Source: Halostella limicola (GTDB taxonomy: Archaea; Halobacteriota; Halobacteria; Halobacteriales; Natronoarchaeaceae). From it: DNA of 64,000 nt. The stretch lies in contig NZ_RCDI01000003.1 of the NCBI RefSeq assembly GCF_003675875.1, positions 1 through 64,000 on the forward strand, read 5' to 3'. The position numbers and the translations under genes were made by a program. Under the pieces are notes generated by a model. It saw only the letters and a program-made list of their open reading frames with translations. It did no database searches and was not told the DNA's origin. Shown here piece after piece: positions 25,453 to 33,370 of this stretch; within the stretch, counting starts at the first letter, position 1; every line of letters begins with the position of its first letter.

Positions 25453-27225
25453 TCACTCGGCGTCGGGCGTCAGGCCGACGACCGACCGGTCGAAGATGTC
25501 CGCGTAGCCCCGCGCGGTCAGTTTCAGCGACGGGACGCCGACGAACGAGAGCGTCTGGACCGCGAGCAGCGGCCGCTCGACGCCGACCCCGATCGACCGG
25601 AGCGCGTCTCGAACGTCGTCCAGTCTCGTAGCCGTCTCTGCGACGGGGGCGTCCGTCGCGAAGCCGGCGATCGGCGTCGGCAGTTCCGCGACGACGTCGC
25701 CGGTCGCGGCGCCGGCCGCGTTCCGGGACTCCGGCGTCGCCTCCCCGCCGCTGACGACCGCCCAGCCGCCGCCCATCTCGGCGACGCGGTCGACGGCGGC
25801 CGCCATCGCCTCGTCGTCGACGCCCACCGCGGCGACGGCCGAGGCCTCCCAGGTGAGCGTGGTCGCGGCCGCGCCCTCCTCGATCCCCAGCCCCGTGAGG
25901 AACCCGACGAACCCGTCGTCGACCCCCGGCCGGCGGTCGAGCAGGGCGGCCTTCGCCACGTCGTCGTCGGGCGCGGCGGCGAGCGCGTCGCCGTCGACGG
26001 CCGGTTCGACCGCGGTCTCCGTCGTGATGAGGCCGTGACGGTACTCCAGAGCGCGCACCGCCCCGTCGCGGGCGGCGCCGGCCGGGACGCGGAACCGCTC
26101 CGGCGGCGCGTCGACCGACACCGAGTCGCGGTATTCGGCGGGGTAGCCGTGTTCGCGCGGGCCGACGGTCGCCTCGCCGTCGCTGACGACGACCTCGCCG
26201 CCGGCCACGACGGCGTCGACGGCGACCGTCTCGACGTCGCCGAGGATTACGAGGTCCGCCGCGTTACCGGGCGCGACTGCGCCGCGGTCGTCCAGGCCGA
26301 AGTGCCGCGCCGGCCCGAGCGTCGCGGTGCGGAGCGCGGTCGCAGGGTCGACGCCGGCGTCGATCACCCGGCGGACCGCGCCGTCCATCGCTTCCCCTTC
26401 CACGAGGGCGTCCGGCCAGACGCCGTCGGTCGAGAGCGAGGCGTCGAAGTCGCGCTCCCGCAGCGCTTCGGCGAAGGCGTCGCTGTCGTCGCGGACCGAC
26501 CCGGTGCGGCCGACGGGGTGAATCCCGCGCTCCACTCGGTCGAGGATCTCGTCGGCGGCGATCGCCTCGTGGTCGTTGTCGACGACCCCGGCGTAGGCGG
26601 TCAGCTTCTCGTCCGAACAGCCCGCGCCGTGGCCGACGACCCGCTTGCCGAGCGACCGGGCGCGCTCGTAGACCTCTTCCGCGGGCGAGTCCCGGCCGAC
26701 GACGTGGATCCAGTCGGACTCGCCGACGCCGACCACGCGGTCGTCGCCGAGCAGGTCGAGGACGGCTTCCCGGGTCGCCTCGTCGGCGGGCTCGTCGAAC
26801 GTGTCGAAGAAGGGCTGTGCCGGGACGGTCGCCCGGACCGCGAGCGGCAGGTCCTCGGCGGCCGCGAGCAGTTCGCGGACGCCATCGGCCCCGAACGCGC
26901 CGCCGAGCGCGGACGTCTCCGTGACGACCGCCGTCGTCCCGCCCTCGAGGAGGCGGTGGTACGCGGTCTCGATCGTCTGGAAGAAGTCCGCGTGCGTGTG
27001 CGCGTCGACGAAGCCCGGGACGACCGCCCGCCCGTCGGCGTCGATCACGGTCGTGTCGTCGCCGACGACCCCGCTCGCGTCGGCCGGGAGGGCGGCGATC
27101 CGGTCACCGACGACCGCCACGTCGCGCTCGCGGAACTCGCCGAGGTGCGCGATCAGGACGCGGCCGTTCCTCACGACCAGGTCGGCGGTTCCCGCGCCAA
27201 GCGCGACCGCCTGTATCCCGTTCAT
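25453..27225 (-). CDS. Adenine deaminase-like amidohydrolase
   Basis: A 590-residue amidohydrolase. PGFVDAHTHADFF gives the first His pair; GHGAGCSDEKLTAYAGVV, VDNDHEA and SLSTDGVWPDALV follow in the order of bacterial adenine deaminase (Ade), and the C-terminal domain with GGGWAVVSGGE, LPTPIAGFATDAP and SFVGVPSLKLTARG matches the adenine deaminase C-terminal domain. Ade converts adenine to hypoxanthine. The metal motif has T where many Ade proteins have V, and the family is broad, so another purine or amide substrate is possible. The start overlaps the stop of the upstream metallo-hydrolase gene (ATGA), so they are coupled. Confidence 0.75.
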   Translation of the reverse strand: MNGIQAVALGAGTADLVVRNGRVLIAHLGEFRERDVAVVGDRIAALPADASGVVGDDTTVIDADGRAVVPGFVDAHTHADFFQTIETAYHRLLEGGTTAVVTETSALGGAFGADGVRELLAAAEDLPLAVRATVPAQPFFDTFDEPADEATREAVLDLLGDDRVVGVGESDWIHVVGRDSPAEEVYERARSLGKRVVGHGAGCSDEKLTAYAGVVDNDHEAIAADEILDRVERGIHPVGRTGSVRDDSDAFAEALRERDFDASLSTDGVWPDALVEGEAMDGAVRRVIDAGVDPATALRTATLGPARHFGLDDRGAVAPGNAADLVILGDVETVAVDAVVAGGEVVVSDGEATVGPREHGYPAEYRDSVSVDAPPERFRVPAGAARDGAVRALEYRHGLITTETAVEPAVDGDALAAAPDDDVAKAALLDRRPGVDDGFVGFLTGLGIEEGAAATTLTWEASAVAAVGVDDEAMAAAVDRVAEMGGGWAVVSGGEATPESRNAAGAATGDVVAELPTPIAGFATDAPVAETATRLDDVRDALRSIGVGVERPLLAVQTLSFVGVPSLKLTARGYADIFDRSVVGLTPDAE

Positions 27226-28169
27226 GCTCGCTCGTACACGACGACGCCGCCGCGCTCGGACCGGGTGACTTCGCCGCGCGCTTCGAGCACGTCGAGGTGA
27301 CCGATCGCCTCGCTCATCCCGGGGAACAGCTCCGTCGCCGGCAGGTCGCCGAACAGCTCCTCCATCACCTCCATCGCCGTCGTCTTCCCGTCGACGAGGT
27401 CGCGGACGTTCTCGGTGCGCTCCTCGTGGGACGCCCGGATCTCGGCGATGCGGCCGCCGGGGTCGTCGATGATCTCGCGGTGTCCGGGGAGCAGCCGGTC
27501 GTAGCCGACCTCGCGCAGCGCGTCCAGCGAGTCGTTGAACGCCGGCAGGACGCGCGGGCGCTCGCGGCCCTCCTCCGCTGGGGGCTGGAGGAGCGGGTTG
27601 GGCGTGATGTCGGGGAGCACCTGGTCGCCGACGATCGCCTCGCGCCCCTCCGCCCCGTCGTACTCGAAGACGAGTTCGCCCGGGGCGTGGCCCTCGGCCT
27701 CCCGCATCCGTATGGGTTCGTCGTCGACGGTGACCTCCTCGCCGGCCTCTAGCAGGCGGTCGGTGTCGCAGTCCGGCGCGTACTGGAGGTACGCCTCCGG
27801 GAGTTCTGTGACGGTCTTCGCGGTCGAGCGCGCCATCCCGTGGCGCTCGAAGCAGTCGACGAAGAAAGTCTGCTCGTACTCCAGTCTGGCCGCGAAGTCC
27901 TCGATGATCCGGGACGACGCCGGACTGGCGAGGACGCGCGCTCCCTCGTCGCGGAACCGCCGGGCGAGGCCGAAGTGGTCCGGGTGCGGGTGCGTGACCA
28001 GCACCTGCTCCACGTCCGCGGGCGTCAGGTCCCGCTTCTCCAGTTCTTCGAGCAACTGCGACCACGCCTCCTCGCTGTCGGGACCGGGGTCGACGAGGGT
28101 CCGGCCGGCGAGGTAGGCGTTGACCGGCCCGACCTGAAACGGCGTCGGGATCGAGAGCCGTGAGAACAT
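27222..28169 (-). CDS. Metallo-beta-lactamase fold hydrolase
   Basis: A 315-residue protein of the glyoxalase II-like group. The metal motif THPHPDH (H60, H62, D64, H65) is intact, and further ligands are in EAEGHAPGELVF and AIVGDQVLPD and LLPGHREII. The C-terminal 70 residues are helical, as in the LACTB2 subgroup with an added winged-helix-like part. Substrate unknown; LACTB2 relatives include nucleases and thioester hydrolases. The ATG at 28169 begins the conserved part. It is coupled to the adenine deaminase-like gene by a 4-base overlap. Confidence 0.85.
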   Translation of the reverse strand: MFSRLSIPTPFQVGPVNAYLAGRTLVDPGPDSEEAWSQLLEELEKRDLTPADVEQVLVTHPHPDHFGLARRFRDEGARVLASPASSRIIEDFAARLEYEQTFFVDCFERHGMARSTAKTVTELPEAYLQYAPDCDTDRLLEAGEEVTVDDEPIRMREAEGHAPGELVFEYDGAEGREAIVGDQVLPDITPNPLLQPPAEEGRERPRVLPAFNDSLDALREVGYDRLLPGHREIIDDPGGRIAEIRASHEERTENVRDLVDGKTTAMEVMEELFGDLPATELFPGMSEAIGHLDVLEARGEVTRSERGGVVVYERA

Positions 28170-28357
28170 TACCCCAGCGTACGACCGGCCCCGGCTAAAC
28201 GGTTGTGCAACCGGGAACGCCAAAATACGAGTTGTCGGCACCGAACCGATGCCCACGGTCTGGTACCCTTACAGAGATGGCGGGACGGTGGCGGGACGAA
28301 CGCAGTACTGGGCGGCGTGACCTCGGCTGGCGCATCTCACCTTCGCGCCCCGCGCAG

Positions 28358-28410
28358 TTTTAGGTATGCCTAAGAACTTGTTAAAACCACCGATTTTGGT
28401 CGTCCTAAAA
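28358..28410. promoter_or_regulatory. Two DtxR-like palindromic boxes
   Basis: TTAGGTATGCCTAA at 28360-28373 is a perfect 5+4+5 inverted repeat, and TTTTGGTCGTCCTAAAA at 28394-28410 is an imperfect one with the same arms. They lie 60-110 bp before the gene at 28468 and about 190 bp before the divergent metallo-hydrolase gene. They resemble the operator at 22700-22715 and suggest metal-dependent control of this intergenic region. Confidence 0.6.
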
Positions 28411-28435
28411 CATCACTCATTCTGACCTCGCGAAA

Positions 28436-28447
28436 AGGTTATAACCT
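28436..28447 (+). promoter_or_regulatory. Palindromic TATA region of the small DUF7553-like gene
   Basis: AGGTTATAACCT is a perfect 12-bp palindrome centred about 26 bp before the ATG at 28468, so it doubles as the TATA box of a leaderless message and may also bind a dimeric regulator. Confidence 0.5.
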
Positions 28448-28467
28448 CTCAGAGACAACAGACATAC

Positions 28468-28710
28468 ATGAACCGTCACTTCGACGACGCACGGTACTAC
28501 CTGAAGCGCGCCGGCTACCACGTGAAGAAGGGTCTCGGCGAGGAACTCGATCCCGTCGAACGCCGCGTCCGGGAACTGACCGGCCGCGAGGCCGAACCCG
28601 AGCCGAACCGCGCGGAGAAGGTCCGCCGCGAACTCGGCGCCCTCGGCGACCGCGCCGAGTACCGAGCGAAGCGCGCCGTCTCCGGGGCCCGACGCCGGCT
28701 CCGCAACTGA
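28468..28710 (+). CDS. Small helical protein (DUF7553-like)
   Basis: An 80-residue, charged protein with amphipathic helices: FDDARYYLKRAGYHVKKGLGEEL then KVRRELGALGDRAEYRAKRAV. It resembles a small haloarchaeal family annotated DUF7553, which I recall only by name. It has more Arg and Lys than most proteins here, suggesting contact with nucleic acid or membrane. Control by the metal-repressor-like boxes upstream is possible. It ends 50 bp before the tRNA gene. Confidence 0.6.
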   Translation: MNRHFDDARYYLKRAGYHVKKGLGEELDPVERRVRELTGREAEPEPNRAEKVRRELGALGDRAEYRAKRAVSGARRRLRN

Positions 28711-28729
28711 TCAGCACCTTTCGGAACGC

Positions 28730-28738
28730 TTTTTATTG
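28730..28738 (+). promoter_or_regulatory. TATA box of tRNA-Val
   Basis: TTTTTATTG lies about 26 bp upstream of base 28757-28761, the expected start of the tRNA-Val transcript. Confidence 0.6.
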
Positions 28739-28760
28739 CGCCGGCGGTACGTCCTCGTGC

Positions 28761-28835
28761 GGGTTGGTGGTCTAGCCCGGTTATGACGGCTCCTTCACAC
28801 GGAGCAGGTCGGCGGTTCGACTCCGCCCCAACCCA
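28761..28835 (+). tRNA. tRNA-Val (anticodon CAC)
   Basis: A complete 75-nt cloverleaf. The acceptor stem GGGTTGG (28761-28767) pairs with CCAACCC (28828-28834), followed by discriminator A. The anticodon stem GCTCC/GGAGC encloses TTCACAC with anticodon CAC at 28796-28798. The T-arm is GGCGG-TTCGACT-CCGCC. There is no intron and no encoded CCA. Its 3' end is the integration target of the element that follows; integration leaves the gene intact. Confidence 0.95.
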
Positions 28836-28838
28836 CTT
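28802..28838. repeat. attL: left copy of the att direct repeat (within tRNA-Val)
   Basis: A 37-bp direct repeat with 38373-38409, covering the 3' side of the anticodon stem, the variable and T arms, the acceptor end and three bases beyond. Mismatches are at 28809 (T versus C) and 28821 (C versus A). Confidence 0.9.
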
Positions 28839-28902
28839 GCTCGGCGGTTGCCTCGCAAGTTGATGGGCAAGCAGCCTTCCTGCGATTTTTCGCTTTAGAT
28901 TA

Positions 28903-28941
28903 GTTTGGACCCACACGTTCGGCGGTCGTTTGTGTCCAAAC
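28903..28941. repeat. Inverted repeat near the left end of the element
   Basis: GTTTGGAC at 28903-28910 is repeated inverted as GTCCAAAC at 28934-28941, with 23 bp between. It lies about 70 bp inside the element in a non-coding stretch (28839-29125). It could be an arm site for the integrase or a directionality factor; this is inference from position. Confidence 0.4.
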
Positions 28942-29125
28942 CCGATGAGGCCGCGGGGTTCATTCAGAAGGACGTGCTAAGGATATTAGAATTTAACCCT
29001 TGCTAACATCATGGTTTTCCCCCTTCGATCGGTATCTATCTAATGTGTCTTGCTCATACAGTGCTGGATTGAGTTCCGACTTATGCCAAAAATTGATTAG
29101 AGGTCCGTGACGACAATACATCGAG

Positions 29126-29356
29126 ATGAGTCTCCAGATAGAGGACAATACGTTCTACCTGGTACAGTTACCGGAGGAAAAGACGTTACACGAATCTGAA
29201 GATGCAGCAATCAATCATTTAAAGGAGAATGCGGAGAACCTCGATCCCGAAAACGATGAGGTTTCGCTTATCGAGGTATCTGTTGAAGGAGAAGACTGGA
29301 CGATTGCTGAAATGCCTTGGCAGAATATCGCTCTCCGACTGATGGGTGACAAATAA
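29126..29356 (+). CDS. Small acidic hypothetical protein of the element
   Basis: A 76-residue acidic protein: MSLQIEDNTFYLVQLPEE, then a Glu/Asp-rich middle and a C-terminal EMPWQNIALRLMGDK. No known motif. It ends two bases before the ATG of the first ParB-like gene, so the two are almost surely co-transcribed and this protein may act with ParB or modulate it. Its codon use is AT-richer than the chromosome. Confidence 0.65.
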   Translation: MSLQIEDNTFYLVQLPEEKTLHESEDAAINHLKENAENLDPENDEVSLIEVSVEGEDWTIAEMPWQNIALRLMGDK

Positions 29357-29358
29357 TC

Positions 29359-30210
29359 ATGGTCGAATATACTGAAATAGACCCAAACGAGCTGGAAATT
29401 GATGAATTGAACGAACGGAAAGAAGACGTTGGTCCGCATAAGGGGATAGAGTCGCTTGAAGAAAGTGTTCGTCAGCAAGGGGTTATTGAAGCTCCTATTG
29501 TTCGAAACTCAGGTGATGGTAATTACAAGGTGATCGTCGGCCAACGACGAACGCTTGCAGCACAGGCAGCAGGTTTGGATGAGATTCCTGTCAGGATCGT
29601 AGACTGGGATGACGCAGAGGCGATCGAGGCCTCGATCACGGAAAACGTAGATGCCTTTCGGAAATCTGTTTCCCGAACAGACCGTTCCGAGGCTCTCTTG
29701 AAATTGATGAAAATCAATGATTGGACGCAAGAAGAAGCTGCTGAACAGTTAGGTATCAGCAGTGCTCAAGTAGGAGAGTGGTTAGAACGGACCCGTGACG
29801 CATGGGAGGGAACAGACGTTCACGTTTCCAGTAATGGTGAGACTGATTCTGAAACACGGGCAAAGGTTGATCAAGTAGACGACAAGAAGCTTTCTGCTAT
29901 CCGTCGTGCTACTGGAGGAGGGGAGGAAGGAGAAAAATTAGTAAAGAAAGTATCAGAAGATGACATCAGCCAGCGAGAAGTATTAGAGGCAAAAAAGCGA
30001 GCAGACCGAGGTGAAGATTTCGAGAAAGCGATTGAAGAGGTTCACTCGCAACAATCTGCAGAAGGCGATATGCGAGTGAGTACACAAGTAACGTTCACTG
30101 GGGACTATGCAGAAGGCCTGCAATCAGCAGCAAAGACCCGAGGAACTTCTGAAGATCAGATAGTTCGGGAGGCTATTGAGGATTATCTCAAGAGAGAAGG
30201 ATATCTATAG
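29359..30210 (+). CDS. ParB-like DNA-binding protein (first copy)
   Basis: A 283-residue protein with the ParB/Srx-type N-terminal domain: IDPNELEIDELNERKE (about residues 7-22), SVRQQGVIEAPIV, and VGQRRTLAAQAAGLDEIPVRI (about 59-79; the QRR segment corresponds to the GERR box of ParB). A helix-turn-helix follows (WTQEEAAEQLGISSAQVGEW, about 122-141), then a charged linker and a C-terminal ribbon-helix-helix-like end (QVTFTGDYAEGLQSAAKTRG...). ParB proteins bind DNA and load on replicons for segregation or regulation. No ParA gene accompanies it. Confidence 0.85.
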   Translation: MVEYTEIDPNELEIDELNERKEDVGPHKGIESLEESVRQQGVIEAPIVRNSGDGNYKVIVGQRRTLAAQAAGLDEIPVRIVDWDDAEAIEASITENVDAFRKSVSRTDRSEALLKLMKINDWTQEEAAEQLGISSAQVGEWLERTRDAWEGTDVHVSSNGETDSETRAKVDQVDDKKLSAIRRATGGGEEGEKLVKKVSEDDISQREVLEAKKRADRGEDFEKAIEEVHSQQSAEGDMRVSTQVTFTGDYAEGLQSAAKTRGTSEDQIVREAIEDYLKREGYL

Positions 30211-30289
30211 CAGGCGGGCTATTACTTCCACCCCGCTGTAGGTGGTTTTATCAAAGGGGGATGTGAATAGGGAAACATAACGATAACCT

Positions 30290-31186
30290 ATGAGTGATCC
30301 CCTGCCTACGAACGTGCTACGGACCATCGTGACGGATAGTCATTTTAGAAACCAATCAGATAAGAGTACTCGACGTTACAAGGGATATTCTTTCTCGCAG
30401 GGCCTACGGAAATCTATGTCGTATCTCGACCCGGTACAAATACAGGAATTGAAGGCAGAGCGAAACTTTCGCACAAATAGAGAGGATATTCCCGCAGTAG
30501 CAAGTTCCAGCGTGTCTGACGTCGTTACAGCACAAGAAACCGAGGGCATGATTTTCGATGTTGATTATGACCGGGCTGAACACGGCGGGAGCCACTCCTC
30601 GTTCCCTTGGACTGGGGTAAATGATCTCCTCAATCGTCCCTCCACGGTTTACGACGTCCCCATTCGGAGAATGGTTGTCCGGTTTGAATCAGAGGAGTTT
30701 AAGAGCGATTGGGAGGAGGCAATAGTAGAGGCTATAGATCATGATCCCTTCCCTACGGAGTGGATTGAGGGGCCTTTCTATGCAATATTGAATTCTAAGG
30801 ACCCCGGAGAAGCGGACGCAAGAGACCACATCCGTGATGCTCACGAGGAATTTTACTATATTCCCAAGAGTCACGTTGCTGATGGTCACGACGGATTAGG
30901 TTGGACTGTCCGATCCCTTGACTTAGAAGCAATATATTCATATCAAGGCTTTATCGATAAACGGAACCCTATTCTTACAACTCGAGACGGAGACCGAGAG
31001 TATGATTGGACGCCTCGCCGGTTAGAGGACTATATTATGAACTATTTCAATGAGGAAGAATCATACGTAGGACTCATGCATAATGCAGACTTCATTAATC
31101 GATGGAGGAACCTACATTCCACTGATATGACGTCCACGAAGACGTTCATCTGGGAGGCCGACGAAGAGTGGGTGCAGGAAGGGTAA
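30290..31186 (+). CDS. Unknown 298-residue protein between the two ParB-like genes
   Basis: A soluble protein, not recognised. Rich in aromatic and acidic residues, with no membrane segment or signal peptide. Possible features are an SSFPWTGVNDLL stretch near residue 103, and Trp- and Tyr-rich C-terminal half (RRLEDYIMNYFNEEESYVGLM). It lies 79 bp after the first ParB-like gene and 10 bp before the second, so it probably works with them. No nuclease or ATPase motif was found. Confidence 0.7.
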   Translation: MSDPLPTNVLRTIVTDSHFRNQSDKSTRRYKGYSFSQGLRKSMSYLDPVQIQELKAERNFRTNREDIPAVASSSVSDVVTAQETEGMIFDVDYDRAEHGGSHSSFPWTGVNDLLNRPSTVYDVPIRRMVVRFESEEFKSDWEEAIVEAIDHDPFPTEWIEGPFYAILNSKDPGEADARDHIRDAHEEFYYIPKSHVADGHDGLGWTVRSLDLEAIYSYQGFIDKRNPILTTRDGDREYDWTPRRLEDYIMNYFNEEESYVGLMHNADFINRWRNLHSTDMTSTKTFIWEADEEWVQEG

Positions 31187-31196
31187 AAGGGATTCC

Positions 31197-32027
31197 ATGG
31201 ATTTTGCGCTTGTTGACCCTAATGAATTAACGATTGATGAACAGAATGAACGCCGTTCTGATATCGGGGCTGATCCAGATTCAAATGATTCCTTGCGCGA
31301 GTCAATCCGAGAATTAGGTGTAACAGAGGTAATAAAAGCTCGTCAAGACGGAAATGGAGAGCTGAAGGTGTATGCTGGTCAACGTCGCACATTGGCTGCT
31401 CAAGCGGAGCAAATAGATAAGGTACCAGTATTAATTAAGGATCTTGATGATGAGGATGCGTTGATAGAATCTATAGTTGAGAATACTACTCAACTGAAAA
31501 AAGAGGTATCTCGAGAGGACCGGGCAAAAGCAATACAATGGCTGGTTGAACAACAAGGAGGAAAAAAGGAAGTCGCTGATGCCACTGGGTTAAGTCCCGG
31601 AACCGTTCGTAATTGGCTCGAACCCTATAGAGATGAATGGAAAAACACCATATTTCACCCCGAGTATGAAGGAGAGAGAGAAGTTGATCCTGAACAATTA
31701 TCCGATGAGCTTTTGAGAACTATTCGAAAGGTAACAGAAGGAGAACGTGCAGAAGAATTCGCGATTCGAATTATTGAAGAAAAGATCCCGACCAAAGCTG
31801 TAAAGCAGGCAGCTTCTCGGGCTTCTAATGCCGATGAATTCGATGAAAAATTAGACGAAATGCAAGAGAAAGTCACAAAGAGTAGAGATCATGTACAAGA
31901 GAGAGTATACTTAGTCGGTGACGATGCTGAAGCGGTAAAGAAATACGCTAAAACAAGAGGAGTGACAGAACGAGAGGCTATAGAACATTTGACAAAAGAA
32001 AAGTTAGAAGAAGAGGGGTACTATTGA
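31197..32027 (+). CDS. ParB-like DNA-binding protein (second copy)
   Basis: A 276-residue protein with the same architecture as the first: VDPNELTIDEQNERRSD, SIRELGVTEVIKA, then YAGQRRTLAAQAEQIDKVPV (about residues 60-79), an HTH (KKEVADATGLSPGTVRNWL, about 123-141), and a C-terminal segment with YAKTRGVTEREAIEHL that parallels AKTRGTSEDQIVREAI of the first. The two are diverged paralogues. It converges on the methyltransferase gene with only 22 bp between the stops. Confidence 0.85.
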   Translation: MDFALVDPNELTIDEQNERRSDIGADPDSNDSLRESIRELGVTEVIKARQDGNGELKVYAGQRRTLAAQAEQIDKVPVLIKDLDDEDALIESIVENTTQLKKEVSREDRAKAIQWLVEQQGGKKEVADATGLSPGTVRNWLEPYRDEWKNTIFHPEYEGEREVDPEQLSDELLRTIRKVTEGERAEEFAIRIIEEKIPTKAVKQAASRASNADEFDEKLDEMQEKVTKSRDHVQERVYLVGDDAEAVKKYAKTRGVTEREAIEHLTKEKLEEEGYY

Positions 32028-32049
32028 TTGATAAAAGGATACCAGTCTT

Positions 32050-33033
32050 TTAAATAATTTTCCCACTATTCAAAGAAATATGGGGAATAGATCCTTGCTC
32101 TTTTTCCAGTCTTTCTTTTGCAATATCGATGTACTTTTCTTCAATCTCTACATTGACTGAATTTCGACCTATACGGGAAGCTGCTATGCTTGTTGTCCCT
32201 ACACCTGCAAAGGGATCTAAAACGGTATCTCCTACAAAAGAAAACATACGAATCAATCGCTTGGCCAGTTTCACTGGATAAGGAGCAGGATGTTGTTCTC
32301 GAGATTCACCTTTTATATCGTCCCATATCTGCCTAAAGAGCATTTGATGTTTATCAGCTTCAATAACACTCAATATTTTTTCTTCTACGGAGGGAGACCG
32401 ATATCCACCGGGCTTCCGGAACAGTAAAATATATTCAATATCATTCTTGATTACTGCACCCGGTTCATAAGGCTTACCGAGGAACCGAGCATTTCCTCCT
32501 GCTTCAAGAGAAGCATTCCCTATCTTATACCATATAATCGGGGCAAGGTTATCGAATCCTATCTGTGTGGCATGTTCCTGAATTGTCGCGTGAAGGGGGA
32601 GGACACGGTGTCGTCCATGTTCACTTCGTGACCGAAGGACATCACCCACAACGATACAGAGACGACCTCCGGGAATGAGTTTCTTATATACTTCTTCCCA
32701 AACTTGATCTACAAGTTGGTTGAATTGAGCGTACTCGTCTACCTCACCTAACTGTCCATCCGATGCATTTCCGTAATCCTTTAGGTTAAAATAAGGTGGA
32801 CTCGTGAGGGCAAGGTGGACGCTCTCGTCTTCAACCATACTCAAATCTCGAGAATCTGCTTGATAGAGATTATGGTGAGACGGGATCGATTTAACAGCTT
32901 CTTCCACATCTCTCATTCGTTTTTTATCACGTGCAAGCTCAGGGATTTCAGATCGTAGTTCAATACTCGATTTATCTAATAGATCTCGACAACTATCCGG
33001 AACATATTCTCTAAGAGATTGTTTTCCTTCCAT
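32050..33033 (-). CDS. Site-specific DNA methyltransferase (beta-class, N4-C or N6-A)
   Basis: A 327-residue DNA methyltransferase. The catalytic motif TSPPY is at about residues 77-81 and the SAM-binding DPFAGVGTT at about 273-281, the motif IV-before-I order of the beta class, with SPPY most common among N4-cytosine enzymes. Between them lies a long target-recognition part. The start is uncertain: a further in-frame ATG at 33099 adds 22 basic residues, but a TATA-like ATTAAACGC near 33107-33115 would place transcription start after it, so 33033 is used. No dedicated cognate endonuclease is obvious by name, but nuclease-fold proteins lie downstream on the same strand. Confidence 0.85.
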   Translation of the reverse strand: MEGKQSLREYVPDSCRDLLDKSSIELRSEIPELARDKKRMRDVEEAVKSIPSHHNLYQADSRDLSMVEDESVHLALTSPPYFNLKDYGNASDGQLGEVDEYAQFNQLVDQVWEEVYKKLIPGGRLCIVVGDVLRSRSEHGRHRVLPLHATIQEHATQIGFDNLAPIIWYKIGNASLEAGGNARFLGKPYEPGAVIKNDIEYILLFRKPGGYRSPSVEEKILSVIEADKHQMLFRQIWDDIKGESREQHPAPYPVKLAKRLIRMFSFVGDTVLDPFAGVGTTSIAASRIGRNSVNVEIEEKYIDIAKERLEKEQGSIPHISLNSGKII

Positions 33034-33099
33034 GTGATATACTCTATGTCTCCTTTGTCGTCCTTTATTCGTTTTCGTTCTTAAGTTAGGTCGTTTCAC

Positions 33100-33370
33100 T
33101 CTGCCGCGTTTAATACCGATGACGACGCGGTGTGAAAGTGTCTCCTGTGGTACCTTGTTAGGGCGTACTGGGCGAGTTCCGGGCTTCTCACTCCCTCGTC
33201 GCTACGCTCCTCGGTCGTTCCGATGCCGGGCTGTCTCGCTGCCTGGCGTCATCGCGGTTAAACCCAGAATGATTGGACTCGTAGAGATCTTCCTTTCAAT
33301 CACACTGTGTTTCTCCTCGGGGTTCCTACCCAATTAAATGGAAAGAGGTTTATATACCCCCCTCCCCCGA
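33100..33370. other. Non-coding, locally GC-rich stretch inside the element
   Basis: About 270 bp between the methyltransferase and the next gene. Bases 33120-33260 are clearly more GC-rich than the flanking element and resemble host DNA, with no convincing open frame. It could be a relic of earlier insertion or a non-coding RNA; only composition is seen. Confidence 0.35.

Noticed and set aside
28515-28916. Minus-strand frame reading through tRNA-Val, with KWVGAESNRRPAP
   Set aside because: The peptide is the false translation of a tRNA acceptor/T-arm region; the same WVGA-SNRRPA appears at 38119-38529 across attR. Neither is a gene.
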